Under the pieces are notes generated by a model that ran no database searches, was not told the DNA's origin, and was given only the letters and a program-made list of their open reading frames with translations. 64,000 nucleotides of DNA from Sporosarcina luteola (GTDB lineage: Bacteria > Bacillota > Bacilli > Bacillales_A > Planococcaceae), in assembly GCF_023715535.1 (NCBI RefSeq), contig NZ_JAMBOI010000002.1, positions 592,569 to 656,568 on the forward strand, given 5' to 3'. Positions within the stretch are counted from its first letter, which is position 1, and every line of letters begins with the position of its first letter. The position numbers were made by a program, and so were the translations under genes. Below are positions 33,557 to 41,948 of this stretch, in pieces.

Positions 33557-35623
33557 CTATTCTTCCCAGCCGTACACTTTACGGTTCCAATGGCGATGTG
33601 CGGCGACGGCATTGACAAATTCATCCCCAAATGCACCGGTATCCTCGTTTATAATGATGCCCGGTCCCACTTCCGCATTTGACGCCTCGAAAAATAATTT
33701 TCCTGTGGAAGCAATGCCGATCGTCTTGTAATGCTTATAAGCCTCATTGATGAAATCAGCAATATCCATTGTGAATTTCTTCATATTATCCGCTTCGCCA
33801 CCAACGACATAAATCGCATCATATAATGTCGGATGGACAGTCAAGAACGTTTCATCAATATCGACCGCCAACTCATCTTCACCGTATAGGACTCCGAATT
33901 TCTCTCCGACAAGGTCGACATTCATTCCCGCCTTCAAGCACGATGAGACGAGCGATTCGACTTCATCCCCATCGAACCCGCTTCCGATCAGGATTGCCAC
34001 TTTGCGGGTGTTCGGCAGCTTAGTTGTCGTCATTTGACTTAATGCAGGAGAAGATTCCGTGACAGGTGATTCTTTAGCATCTGTCGGGAATTTCGCTCCA
34101 ACAGCTTCAGCTACTGCCGTTGCCAACCCGACATCCACATTCGCAAACATATCGACGACTTGCTGTCTGACACTCATGCTCTTCACCTTGCCGACTTCGA
34201 AGCTGAAGGCATCCACGATATGCTTTTTCTCGGTAAGTGACATACTGTTCCAGAAAAGCTTCGCCTGTGAAAAATGATCCTTGAAAGATTCACTGCGCGC
34301 CTGTATTTTTCGTCCCTCGACTTTTTCTTGATAATGGGCATAGCCGCCTTCCTCTTCTGAAGATACTGAAGGCGTATTGTCCGCCAATGAATTTTTATGG
34401 TAACTCACTTGGCCGACATTGATCGTCTGCCTGCCATATCCATCACGTTGGTTATTATGGAATGGACATACCGGACGATTGATCGGGAGCTCGTGGAAAT
34501 TCGGTCCTCCCAATCTGATCAGCTGTGTATCTGTATACGAAAATAATCGCCCTTGCAATAATGGGTCGTTCGTGAAGTCGATGCCCGGCACGACATTCCC
34601 TGGATGAAACGCCACTTGCTCGGTTTCCGCAAACACATTATCCACATTCCGGTTCAATGTCATCTTACCGATGATTTTGACGGGCACTTGCTCTTCTGGC
34701 CATATCTTCGTCGGATCTAAAATATCGAAGTCGAACATGAATTCATCTTTCTCTTCGATAAGCTGAACGCCCAATTCAAACTCGACGAAATCTCCTCTTT
34801 CAATCGCTTCCCATAAGTCTCTCCGATGGAAGTCGGGATCTTTACCGTTGATCTTCTGGGCCTCATCCCAAACTAAAGAATGCACACCGAGTTTCGGCTT
34901 CCAGTGGAATTTCACAAAATGCGCAATTCCCTCTTCATTGACGAAACGGAACGTATGCACTCCGAAGCCTTCCATCATCCTGAAGCTTCTCGGAATCGTT
35001 CGGTCGGACATATGCCACATGATCATATGTGCTGATTCCTGATTGTTTGCAACGAAGTCCCAAAACGTGTCGTGCGCGGAAGCGGCTTGCGGCATTTCAT
35101 TATGCGGCTCAGGCTTGACAGCGTGAATAAGGTCCGGGAATTTAATCGCGTCCTGGATGAAAAACACGGGGATGTTATTTCCGACGAGGTCATAATTCCC
35201 TTCTTCCGTATAAAACTTTACGGCGAATCCACGGACATCCCGCACCGTCTCACCGGATCCGCGGCTTCCTGCAACTGTTGAAAACCGTGTGAAAACGGGA
35301 GTCTTCGAACCTGGTTCCTGTAAGAAAGCTGCTTTCGTATATTTTTTCATCGACTCATATAATTCGAACTCCCCATGGGCTGCATAACCTCTTGCATGGA
35401 CGACCCGCTCGGGAATTCTCTCATGGTCGAAATGAGTCATCTTCTCACGGAAATGGAAGTCTTCCATAAGGGTCGGTCCCCGGTATCCGGCTTTTAATGA
35501 ATGTTCATCCTCCGAGATTTTCAACCCTTGATTCGTCGTCATTTTCTTCCCTTTGTCGAGTGATCGATAATGTTCCAATTGTTTGTCCTTGCTGTTGGCG
35601 TCTACTGAATGGTTTCTATCCAT
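33557..35623 (-). CDS. katE: Large-subunit (HPII/KatE-type) haem catalase with C-terminal amidotransferase-like domain
   Basis: A 688-residue catalase, close to the length of B. subtilis KatE. The active-site segment [15 protein letters not shown] carries the distal His, with Asn in [11 protein letters not shown]. The proximal haem Tyr lies in [14 protein letters not shown]. Residues ~540-688 form the class I glutamine-amidotransferase/DJ-1-like domain ([27 protein letters not shown]) found in large clade 2 catalases. It removes hydrogen peroxide. ATG 35623 follows GGAGG. A sigma-B-like promoter is seen upstream. Confidence 0.95.
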   Translation of the reverse strand: MDRNHSVDANSKDKQLEHYRSLDKGKKMTTNQGLKISEDEHSLKAGYRGPTLMEDFHFREKMTHFDHERIPERVVHARGYAAHGEFELYESMKKYTKAAFLQEPGSKTPVFTRFSTVAGSRGSGETVRDVRGFAVKFYTEEGNYDLVGNNIPVFFIQDAIKFPDLIHAVKPEPHNEMPQAASAHDTFWDFVANNQESAHMIMWHMSDRTIPRSFRMMEGFGVHTFRFVNEEGIAHFVKFHWKPKLGVHSLVWDEAQKINGKDPDFHRRDLWEAIERGDFVEFELGVQLIEEKDEFMFDFDILDPTKIWPEEQVPVKIIGKMTLNRNVDNVFAETEQVAFHPGNVVPGIDFTNDPLLQGRLFSYTDTQLIRLGGPNFHELPINRPVCPFHNNQRDGYGRQTINVGQVSYHKNSLADNTPSVSSEEEGGYAHYQEKVEGRKIQARSESFKDHFSQAKLFWNSMSLTEKKHIVDAFSFEVGKVKSMSVRQQVVDMFANVDVGLATAVAEAVGAKFPTDAKESPVTESSPALSQMTTTKLPNTRKVAILIGSGFDGDEVESLVSSCLKAGMNVDLVGEKFGVLYGEDELAVDIDETFLTVHPTLYDAIYVVGGEADNMKKFTMDIADFINEAYKHYKTIGIASTGKLFFEASNAEVGPGIIINEDTGAFGDEFVNAVAAHRHWNRKVYGWEE

Positions 35624-35661
35624 TTCATTTCCTCCATTCGGTTTTAGTAGTCTCCTACTCT

Positions 35662-35686
35662 ATTCCCGTCAAGAGCTTCCCCAAAC
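35662..35686 (-). promoter_or_regulatory. Possible sigma-B promoter of katE
   Basis: Minus strand GTTTGG (35681-35686), 13 bases, GGGAAT (35662-35667), compared with sigma-B GTTTAA-N12-15-GGGTAT. Within the leader, AGTAG-GAGA-CTACT is a small dyad that also deserves notice. katE is a general stress gene in Bacillus. Confidence 0.45.
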
Positions 35687-35696
35687 AAACAGCAAA

Positions 35697-36056
35697 TTAG
35701 CACAATTGTCCAATTACAAATCCCACATAAGCTAGAAGGGTCCCGAACCCGAATGTCCAAATACTATAGAAAATCGCTTCTTTTCTTTGACCGCTCCTCC
35801 ATAACTGAATCAATTCTTTCATGAGCGTTGAAAAAGTCGTAAGGGCACCGACCAAGCCAGATACAAGAAAGACTGTCCAAAGCTTTGGCAATTCAAAGCC
35901 GAAAATAAGACCGATCAGCAAAGAGCCAACCAAATTGACAGCAAATGTCCCCATCGGAATTCTTTTCTCTTTGTTCATCCGTGTCGAAATGAAATACCGC
36001 AGAACTGCTCCGATGAATCCCCCTGCCCCGACGGCAAACGCTTCAGCTGCTGTCAT
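35697..36056 (-). CDS. crcB: Fluoride channel protein Fluc/CrcB (second copy)
   Basis: A 119-residue protein of four hydrophobic segments with the Fluc pattern GGFIGAVLRYFIS, MGTFAVNLVGSLLIGL and LVGALTTFSTLMKEL (Gly-x-x-x-T-F-S-T Na+ and phenylalanine-box motif). Firmicutes often have two different subunits that make a heterodimeric fluoride exporter. Its start overlaps the stop of the first copy by four bases (ATGA). Confidence 0.93.
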   Translation of the reverse strand: MTAAEAFAVGAGGFIGAVLRYFISTRMNKEKRIPMGTFAVNLVGSLLIGLIFGFELPKLWTVFLVSGLVGALTTFSTLMKELIQLWRSGQRKEAIFYSIWTFGFGTLLAYVGFVIGQLC

Positions 36057-36430
36057 TCGCTCACCATCCTGTTCCCAATCCGTAAGCCGATGATTCCTAC
36101 GACAAGTCCTCCTATAATGCTGCTGCTGAAATACATGATGGATAGCACCAATTGTCCATTTTGAAAAAGACTGACCGTTTCCATGCTGAACGCGGAAAAT
36201 GTTGTAAAGGAACCTAAAAATCCAGTCGTTATCGCAGTCTGAAGTTTCTGATCAGCAGTCAGCCGGTGAATGACCCCCGCCCCGAGAAGACAAAGAATGA
36301 ATGTCCCTAGCAGATTGGCAGTCAATGTCCCAATTGGAAATTCCGATGACCCTTCGAGCAGCCGTCCGATCCCTATTCGGCAAATCGCTCCGATCGCTCC
36401 TGCAATGCCGACAAAAAGGGCTTGTTTCAT
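36053..36430 (-). CDS. crcB: Fluoride channel protein Fluc/CrcB (first copy)
   Basis: A 125-residue four-helix Fluc subunit: IAGAIGAICRIGIGRLL, IGTLTANLLGTFILCLLG and TGFLGSFTTFSAFSMETV. It pairs with the copy directly downstream (4-base overlap). Unusually its start also overlaps the stop of the helicase gene by four bases, so three genes are translationally linked. No fluoride riboswitch is seen in front. Confidence 0.93.
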   Translation of the reverse strand: MKQALFVGIAGAIGAICRIGIGRLLEGSSEFPIGTLTANLLGTFILCLLGAGVIHRLTADQKLQTAITTGFLGSFTTFSAFSMETVSLFQNGQLVLSIMYFSSSIIGGLVVGIIGLRIGNRMVSE

Positions 36431-38577
36431 AACTCAACCTCTTTCAATAAACGGCGAGATAAAATAGTCTCAAGCAATAGCTGCTTTTCAGTCTCTCCGA
36501 ATTGAATTCGGATATTCTCCTCGCCGATTCCTTTGATGACCCCTCTTCCAAACACGCGGTGCATGACGTGCATCCCTACAGATAATACAGTTCTATCACT
36601 AATGCCATCTGGATCTGGCAGTGTCGACAAATCGGCTTTCTTCAATTTCTCCGATTTCCGTTCTTCGGGTTTCATCAAGATTCCCCGCACTTCATTCAGA
36701 AATCTCGAATCCTCTTTGGTCTTCCCATTCGCCTCCCGGTAAGAGAGCAATTCCAATCGTTCTTTTGCCCGTGTCATTCCGACATAAAACAATCGTCTTG
36801 CCTCTTCCAGCATCAGTGGGTCCAATTCATCCTCTTCGGAAGGAATGATGCCTTTCACTAAATCGATCATAAACACGCGCCTGAATTCCAATCCTTTGGC
36901 ACTATGAAATGTAGACAATGTCAAGGCATTTTCAGGGGGATTGAATCTTGCCTGTTGGACAGCTTGTTCCAAATCCTTCAAACGATTCGCAAATTCGACC
37001 ATCGTTCGCACTTGGGAGGCGATGCCTTCGAGTGTGTCAAGGATGCCGAGAAGATGATCGATCCGGTACCCGAATTTTGCTGCCCGGCTTTTTAAAGCTT
37101 CTTCATATTCGAGCTCATATCGGATCATTCGGATTATTTGGACTGGACGCATGTCAGGGATCCGTTTATAGACATCAATGCAAGTATCCAATTTTTCGAT
37201 TTGACTGCCTTTCAATTGGACAGTTTGGACAAATGCCTCAAAAACATTTCCAGATGTCGTTTGATTCATGAACTTCGACAACATATCGCGTGAAATGAAC
37301 AGTTTCATTTTCATGGCGACTTTCGCGAAGATATCCTTTCGTTCCGTATTGAAGCTGAGGCGCATGAAATTTAAAATATCTTCTACAACCCAATGGGAAA
37401 AGAATCGATCATCCGCATCTTTCATATAGAAAGGGATCCCTCTTCTATGCAGTTCGTTGACATACATAGTGGAAGAAGAATTGTTCCTGAATAAAATAGC
37501 GACTTCCTCAAGATTCTGCTCATCCAATAATTCATATGTGACATACTCCAGAAGCCGTTTCGGGTCTTCGAATTGTTTTATGACAATCGGTCCCGACTCT
37601 TTATTTTCCGTCCGCATCTCTTTTATATATCTTTGCTTATTGCGAGTAATGAATTGGGCGGCCGTATCAACTATCTCTTTGGAGGAGCGGTAATTCTGTT
37701 CCATCCTGAGCAATTTTGCATCCGGGTATACTAGTTTGAAGTTCAGTAAATAAGCGGGATCCGCTCCGCGCCATGTGTAGATGGATTGATCGTCATCCGC
37801 CACGACGCAAAGATTGCCGTGGTGTGCAACGAGATGTTCGACTATCCGATGTTGAACGAGCGATGTGTCCTGGCTCTCATCTGTCAAAATATAGTCGTAT
37901 CGCGAGCGGAACTGTTCGGCAAGTTGTTCATCCATACGCAGCGCCTGTTCCGCGATGGACAACATATCATCAAAATCGAGGAGGAGATGCCCTTCCGTCT
38001 TCGATTTGAATTGTTCATAGCTCAATGCGATGTTGCCCGCCTTCTCAAACGGTGCCTCTACCTGATCCCACTCGTTGAAAGGAATCATCCTGTTTTTCAA
38101 ATAACTGATGAATGTTGATAACGAGGCCATTTCCTCTTCCGTGCCGTCTTCCCGAAGCGCTTCTTTGTAGAGGCGTTTTAGCAAAGCCGTTTTTGTGAGC
38201 ACCTGTTTCCCTTTCCCGCCGCCTTCAATCAATTCGAATGCGACGCCTGTCTTTTGCAAGTACATGCGTGTGATTGTGAATGCGAGGCTATGAATGGTCG
38301 AGAAATCGACTGGAGGATACTGCGGGAAAAAACGTTGAAAGCGCTCTGTCATATCCCGTGCTGATGCCCGGCTGAATGTGATTGCTTTGATGCGATTCGG
38401 GTTAACATTTTTCTCCTCGATCAGATAGCCGATCCGCATGATCATTGTTGTTGTTTTCCCCGATCCGGGACATGCTAATAACAGCAGCGGACCTTCCGTC
38501 TGCAAAACGGCATTTTTTTGTATTTCGTTTAATTCTATTTGTAGTTCATTCTTTTTTCTTGTAAAAAAATCAGTCAT
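36427..38577 (-). CDS. UvrD/Rep-family DNA helicase (YjcD-like)
   Basis: A 716-residue superfamily 1A helicase: Walker A LACPGSGKTTTM (~34-45), motif Ia AITFSRASARDM, motif II LTDESQDTS, motif III VVADDDQSIYTWRGA, motif IV MEQNYRSS, motif V TFHSAKGLEFRRVF and motif VI VGMTRAKERL. The C-terminal ~60 residues form a Tudor-like HRVFGRGVIKGIGEENIRIQF segment, as in PcrA/YjcD, which contacts RNA polymerase in PcrA. It resembles B. subtilis YjcD more than PcrA in length. ATG 38577 follows AGGAG. Confidence 0.88.
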   Translation of the reverse strand: MTDFFTRKKNELQIELNEIQKNAVLQTEGPLLLLACPGSGKTTTMIMRIGYLIEEKNVNPNRIKAITFSRASARDMTERFQRFFPQYPPVDFSTIHSLAFTITRMYLQKTGVAFELIEGGGKGKQVLTKTALLKRLYKEALREDGTEEEMASLSTFISYLKNRMIPFNEWDQVEAPFEKAGNIALSYEQFKSKTEGHLLLDFDDMLSIAEQALRMDEQLAEQFRSRYDYILTDESQDTSLVQHRIVEHLVAHHGNLCVVADDDQSIYTWRGADPAYLLNFKLVYPDAKLLRMEQNYRSSKEIVDTAAQFITRNKQRYIKEMRTENKESGPIVIKQFEDPKRLLEYVTYELLDEQNLEEVAILFRNNSSSTMYVNELHRRGIPFYMKDADDRFFSHWVVEDILNFMRLSFNTERKDIFAKVAMKMKLFISRDMLSKFMNQTTSGNVFEAFVQTVQLKGSQIEKLDTCIDVYKRIPDMRPVQIIRMIRYELEYEEALKSRAAKFGYRIDHLLGILDTLEGIASQVRTMVEFANRLKDLEQAVQQARFNPPENALTLSTFHSAKGLEFRRVFMIDLVKGIIPSEEDELDPLMLEEARRLFYVGMTRAKERLELLSYREANGKTKEDSRFLNEVRGILMKPEERKSEKLKKADLSTLPDPDGISDRTVLSVGMHVMHRVFGRGVIKGIGEENIRIQFGETEKQLLLETILSRRLLKEVEL

Positions 38578-38654
38578 TGCATACGTACTCCTTCTTCTTA
38601 CGATGAACTTAATTTACCATACGAGCGCTTTTTTGTAGAGCCGATGTCCTTGAA

Positions 38655-38688
38655 AAAGAAACAACCTCTGCATTTTCGCAGAGGTTGT
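38655..38688 (-). terminator. Terminator of the small 61-aa gene
   Basis: ACAACCTCTGC pairs with GCAGAGGTTGT (11 bp), followed on the minus strand by TTCTTTTTC. Confidence 0.85.
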
Positions 38689-38691
38689 TGA

Positions 38692-38877
38692 CTAAAAGCC
38701 GCCTGATTCTAGTTTATCGTTTTGAATATCCACTTTTTCCTTCTTGCTGCCTTGATAAGCTGTGGAGGCGACTTCGTTCGTATGCCGTTGTTCATCAGTA
38801 TACTCGGTTCCCGCCAATTGGGCCCTGTTCGTATGTTCTTTGTTGCCGGTTTCTTTTTTCATATTTTCTTTGGACAT
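38692..38877 (-). CDS. Small hydrophilic protein, 61 aa, possibly spore-associated
   Basis: A highly charged, Lys/Glu/Thr/Asn-rich protein without hydrophobic core: SKENMKKETGNKEHTNRAQ, AGTEYTDEQRHTNEV and a C-terminal LESGGF. Such composition is seen in small acid-soluble or other tiny spore proteins, but no known SASP signature is present, so the family is unassigned. ATG 38877 is eight bases after AAGGAG; ATG 38883 is too close to it. It has its own terminator. Confidence 0.65.
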   Translation of the reverse strand: MSKENMKKETGNKEHTNRAQLAGTEYTDEQRHTNEVASTAYQGSKKEKVDIQNDKLESGGF

Positions 38878-38943
38878 TGTCATCGCTCCTTTATAGGTAG
38901 TCTATATATAGGAATACCCGAAAGAAGGAGTGTTACTCATCAT

Positions 38944-39471
38944 TTACTTTGGAATGCCGATTGAGTTGAGTGGATAAAATCTGAAGCCGACCTTGCCGAC
39001 AACAGAATCTTGATCGATACAGCCAATTATGCGGCTATCGGTGCTGTTCCTGCGATTATCACCCAATACAAAAAGCTGCCCATCCGGGACGGTAACTTCA
39101 AAGTCCTCCGTTAATTTTTGATCCTCGAAAAGTCTTTCCTTATTCTCTTGAATATAGTTTTCTTCATACTCTTTTCCGTTGATGAAGAGCTTGTCGTCCT
39201 TCATGACAACCGTGTCACCCGGCAAGCCGATCACCCGTTTAATATAATCCTCCTGCGAACCCGGTGCATGGAAGACGACCAAATCAAAATGATCAAGCTT
39301 GTGGATTTTTGAAATGATGACTCGGTTTTCCGATTCGAATGTCGGCTCCATCGATTGACCGGATACAATGACCGGTGAAAATAGGAAGTGCCTGATCGCG
39401 AATACGAGTACGCAAGCGACTACAATGGCTTTTATCCAAGACAAGATTTCAGTAGTGGTTTCTTTTTTCAT
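38944..39471 (-). CDS. sipS: Type I signal peptidase
   Basis: A 175-residue serine/lysine-dyad protease: one N-terminal transmembrane helix (~12-33), Ser40 in SGQSMEPT, Lys78 in YIKRVIGLPGD, and GDNRRNSTDSR (box E). It cleaves secretory signal peptides at the outer face of the membrane. Which of the several Bacillales paralogues (SipS/T/U/V) it corresponds to is not certain. ATG at 39471 lacks a strong upstream Shine-Dalgarno; GGGGGC is nearest. Confidence 0.92.
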   Translation of the reverse strand: MKKETTTEILSWIKAIVVACVLVFAIRHFLFSPVIVSGQSMEPTFESENRVIISKIHKLDHFDLVVFHAPGSQEDYIKRVIGLPGDTVVMKDDKLFINGKEYEENYIQENKERLFEDQKLTEDFEVTVPDGQLFVLGDNRRNSTDSRIIGCIDQDSVVGKVGFRFYPLNSIGIPK

Positions 39472-39564
39472 ATGAAAGCCCCCGATTTCACTATTTATAT
39501 AGTATATAGTATAGACCAGTGAAGGTATGAATGGTTTATTTTCAAAGAACCTGATGTGCTTTGA

Positions 39565-40155
39565 TTAAGACTCAACCTTCTGTTGCAAATGGGCAGTGCA
39601 GTTGAATAGTTGGCAAAGATTTTTGTCGTCATTCAGTTCGACGATTGTCAGTGAGGTGTTGTCCAGATGCGTTTCATATTTCGTATCCGTAATCAGCTCA
39701 TTTAAAAGCCTTTTGATTAATCCACCATGGCTGACGACCAATACCCGTTGGCCTGCATGCTTGTTTTTGATGTCCGCAATGGATTCCATTCCGCGGGAAA
39801 CGATGGATTCATGCGGTTCAAAGCCCATGTCCTGTTCTTTCCAATCCTTCCCCCACTTCTCGATGCGCTCCGCCTCGGTCGTCCCCTCAATTAGCCCACC
39901 GCTGAATTCACGTAATCGGGCATCCTCCACAAGCTCAACATCAGGCATTTGTTCCGCAATAATTTCTGCCGTCTTCTTTGCTCTGATTAAATGGCTTGTG
40001 TAAATGACATCCCACTGCTCCTTGGACAATCTTTCGGCCACACTCTTCGCCATTTCGATTCCTTCATCGTCCAAAGGCACGTCCGAATTGCCTTGCGCTC
40101 TTCCTTCCTTATTCTACGCCGTAACGCCGTGCCTGACAAACCCGATAACCGTCAA
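39565..40155 (-). pseudogene. Histidine phosphatase (phosphoglycerate mutase family) gene interrupted by an amber codon
   Basis: Downstream of GTG 40080 the frame is open for 171 codons with GLIKRLL, VVSHGG and LDNTSL family motifs. The catalytic RHG motif is upstream: reading from TTG 40155 (eight bases after GGGGAG) gives a start LTVIGFVRHGVTA, then TAG at 40114-40116, then NKEGRAQGN in the same frame, reaching GTG 40080. A Trp (TGG) is expected at the TAG, so one base change explains it. As it stands, a product starting at 40080 would lack the catalytic His. Either the gene is dead, or the amber codon is read through, or there is a sequencing error. Confidence 0.85.
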
Positions 40156-40183
40156 AATAACCACTCCCCTAAGTGTTTGTGAT

Positions 40184-40972
40184 TCAAACAATATAACCGA
40201 GTGAGCGAAGGACATTGTTCATGAATGATTCAATGTACAAATATACTTCCTCTCTCTCAGGTTCTTGATAAAGATCATGGTACAGTCTTTTCCATTCCTT
40301 GTATTGAAATTCCGATAGATGCTGGTTCAACAGCCATCTTTTTGCAAATGAAGTATCAGTGATTTTATCATGTTCTCCCGTGTGAATCAGGACAGGTGTA
40401 TCGAAAATACTTTCTTCATGATATATGATCGATTTCATCATAGCATGCAGCTCACGATACCAAGACGCGACGATCGCGGAGCTATAATCCCGATCGTTCT
40501 GGAACTCTATGTACATGTCATAGTTCTGCGTCAGTAATTCAATTGTAATGTCATGATTCAATTTCATGGAACTTGAAAGCTTCGTCAGCACTCCTGAAAA
40601 CTTGGAGGGCTGGTGCTTCAAGGAGAGCCAAGGGGAGCTGAACACAAAGCCTGCGCACTCCAGCTTTTCACGTTGCAGGATATGCATGACAATCGTGGCG
40701 CCAAGTCCGTGGCCAAGCACGAATAACGGCAAATTATCCTCTAGCGCAATGTCGATCATTTTCTTCACATGGTCCACATACGACTCGAACGGTTCATCAT
40801 GGGTTCTTCTTCCGCTTTCAGAACCATGCCCCGGCAAGTCGCTTGTTACGACATGGAAACCGCCGTTCCGCAGCTTTTGAATGAGCCACGCATACCTGCG
40901 ATGATGTTCGTAAGCATTATGGACAATCACAATCACTGCTTTCGGCTGTCCTTCCGCTTCCCATTTCCACAT
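40184..40972 (-). CDS. ytpA: Alpha/beta hydrolase (lysophospholipase-like, YtpA-like) with altered nucleophile motif
   Basis: A 262-residue protein laid out like monoacylglycerol lipase: VIVHNAYEHHRRYAWL (normally HG-x-x-EH), SDLPGHGSESG, then LFVLGHGLGATIV where GxSxG should be, and the acid/His part HTGEHDKITD ... RLYHDLYQEPE. Gly89 (codon GGA) stands at the serine nucleophile position, and Asn19 replaces the oxyanion Gly. The His and Asp remain. B. subtilis YtpA is linked to the antibiotic lipid bacilysocin; here activity is doubtful. ATG 40972 follows GGGGAGGTG. Confidence 0.8.
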   Translation of the reverse strand: MWKWEAEGQPKAVIVIVHNAYEHHRRYAWLIQKLRNGGFHVVTSDLPGHGSESGRRTHDEPFESYVDHVKKMIDIALEDNLPLFVLGHGLGATIVMHILQREKLECAGFVFSSPWLSLKHQPSKFSGVLTKLSSSMKLNHDITIELLTQNYDMYIEFQNDRDYSSAIVASWYRELHAMMKSIIYHEESIFDTPVLIHTGEHDKITDTSFAKRWLLNQHLSEFQYKEWKRLYHDLYQEPEREEVYLYIESFMNNVLRSLGYIV

Positions 40973-41053
40973 GGACTCACCTCCCCTTTATGTAAATGAA
41001 AATTTTATGTTACGATAAATTATACATGATTTTAAGAAAAGAGGAGACGTTTC

Positions 41054-41566
41054 ATGATTTATTCATACAACGGAAAGACGCCGCAAATCGATCCATCTGT
41101 CTATATCGCGGATTATGTGACAATTACGGGCGATGTAACAATCGGGGCAGACAGTTCCATCTGGTTCAATACCGTCATTAGGGGAGATGTCGCCCCGACG
41201 ATAATCGGTGAACGGGTCAGCATCCAAGATTTAAGCTGTTTGCATCAAAGCCCTGGTAAGACGTTAGTAATTGAGGACGACGTGACAGTTGGCCATAAGG
41301 CACTCTTACATAGTTGTGTCGTACGTAAAGGTGCGCTTATCGGAATGGGCTCGATCATTTTGGATGGTGCGGAAATCGGTGAGGGAGCGTTCATCGGCGC
41401 GGGCAGCCTTGTCCCGCCCGGCAAGAAAGTTCCGCCTGGCTGCCTCGCTCTCGGTTCACCCGCAAAAGTGGTCCGCGAATTGAATGACGATGACCGTGCA
41501 GATATGGAACGCATCTTGAACAGCTATGTTGAAAAAGGACGGATTTACAAGGAGATGCAGAAATAA
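41054..41566 (+). CDS. ytoA: Gamma-carbonic-anhydrase-like hexapeptide protein (YtoA-like)
   Basis: A 170-residue left-handed beta-helix protein made of hexapeptide repeats, with metal-ligand histidines in LSCLHQSPG and VTVGHKALLHSC, the gamma-class carbonic anhydrase arrangement. Arg and Asp/Gln of RGDVAP and SIQDLS are conserved. Activity in this branch is unproven. ATG 41054 follows GAGGAG. It stands divergent to ytpA, as in B. subtilis. Confidence 0.9.
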   Translation: MIYSYNGKTPQIDPSVYIADYVTITGDVTIGADSSIWFNTVIRGDVAPTIIGERVSIQDLSCLHQSPGKTLVIEDDVTVGHKALLHSCVVRKGALIGMGSIILDGAEIGEGAFIGAGSLVPPGKKVPPGCLALGSPAKVVRELNDDDRADMERILNSYVEKGRIYKEMQK

Positions 41567-41571
41567 AAAGC

Positions 41572-41612
41572 GGGTGCTGCTCGATGTCGAGCGGCACCTT
41601 TATTTATTTTTA
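41572..41612 (+). terminator. ytoA terminator
   Basis: GGTGCTGCTCGA / TCGAGCGGCACC stem followed by TTTATTTATTTTT; it overlaps the 3' end of the small gene on the other strand. Confidence 0.85.
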
Positions 41613-41698
41613 GACACTACTAAGATGATGATACTCACTAACGCAACAAAAGCCACTATCCCTATGAGAGCCACAATTAATAATAAGCTGAACGCCAT
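41600..41698 (-). CDS. Possible 32-aa hydrophobic peptide
   Basis: The minus-strand frame from ATG 41698 to TAA 41600 encodes a peptide that is almost one transmembrane helix: AFSLLLIVALIGIVAFVALVS followed by IIILVV and the tail SKNK. Composition and the stop right after a charged tail are typical of genuine small membrane peptides, but the ribosome site is weak (AGGC-type, long spacer). It is convergent with ytoA and upstream of nothing. Chance is possible. Confidence 0.4.
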   Translation of the reverse strand: MAFSLLLIVALIGIVAFVALVSIIILVVSKNK

Positions 41699-41775
41699 TT
41701 TGGAATCGCCTGCCTCACTTTTCTTGTTATATTATAAACGCTATGAATCTGGTTAGGTTCCCTTTGTATCCACCA

Positions 41776-41896
41776 TTCTCTGAGTTCTCGTTTTTCCCCG
41801 GTAACTTCTCGTTCTTCGCGAAAGAGTTCTCGTTTTCCGCCAATAACTTCTCAGTCCACGGTAAATAGTTCTCGTTCTCCCCAAAAACTTCTCATT
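41776..41896. repeat. Intergenic periodic array D: 6 units plus partial, core AACTTCTCGTT, period 21 bp
   Basis: TTCTC begins at 41785, 41806, 41827, 41848, 41869 and 41889 (steps 21, 21, 21, 21, 20), with a partial ATTCTC at 41776. Linkers vary around CCnCnnTAA. It lies between the metK terminator and the ytoA/small-ORF region, i.e. in a convergent gap outside the terminators. Confidence 0.88.
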
Positions 41897-41902
41897 CCAC
41901 AA

Positions 41903-41938
41903 TAAAAAAAGGAAGCCAGGATTTCTCCTTTGCTTCCA
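41903..41938 (-). terminator. metK terminator
   Basis: GGAAGC pairs with GCTTCC (loop AAAGGAGAAATCCTG), followed on the minus strand by a run of T. Confidence 0.75.
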
Positions 41939-41948
41939 CACTTTTACA

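Noticed and set aside
36427..38577. Assignment of the helicase as PcrA
   Set aside because: PcrA normally sits with ligA and is essential; here the gene is linked to crcB and its spacing and insertions look more like YjcD, so no pcrA symbol was given.
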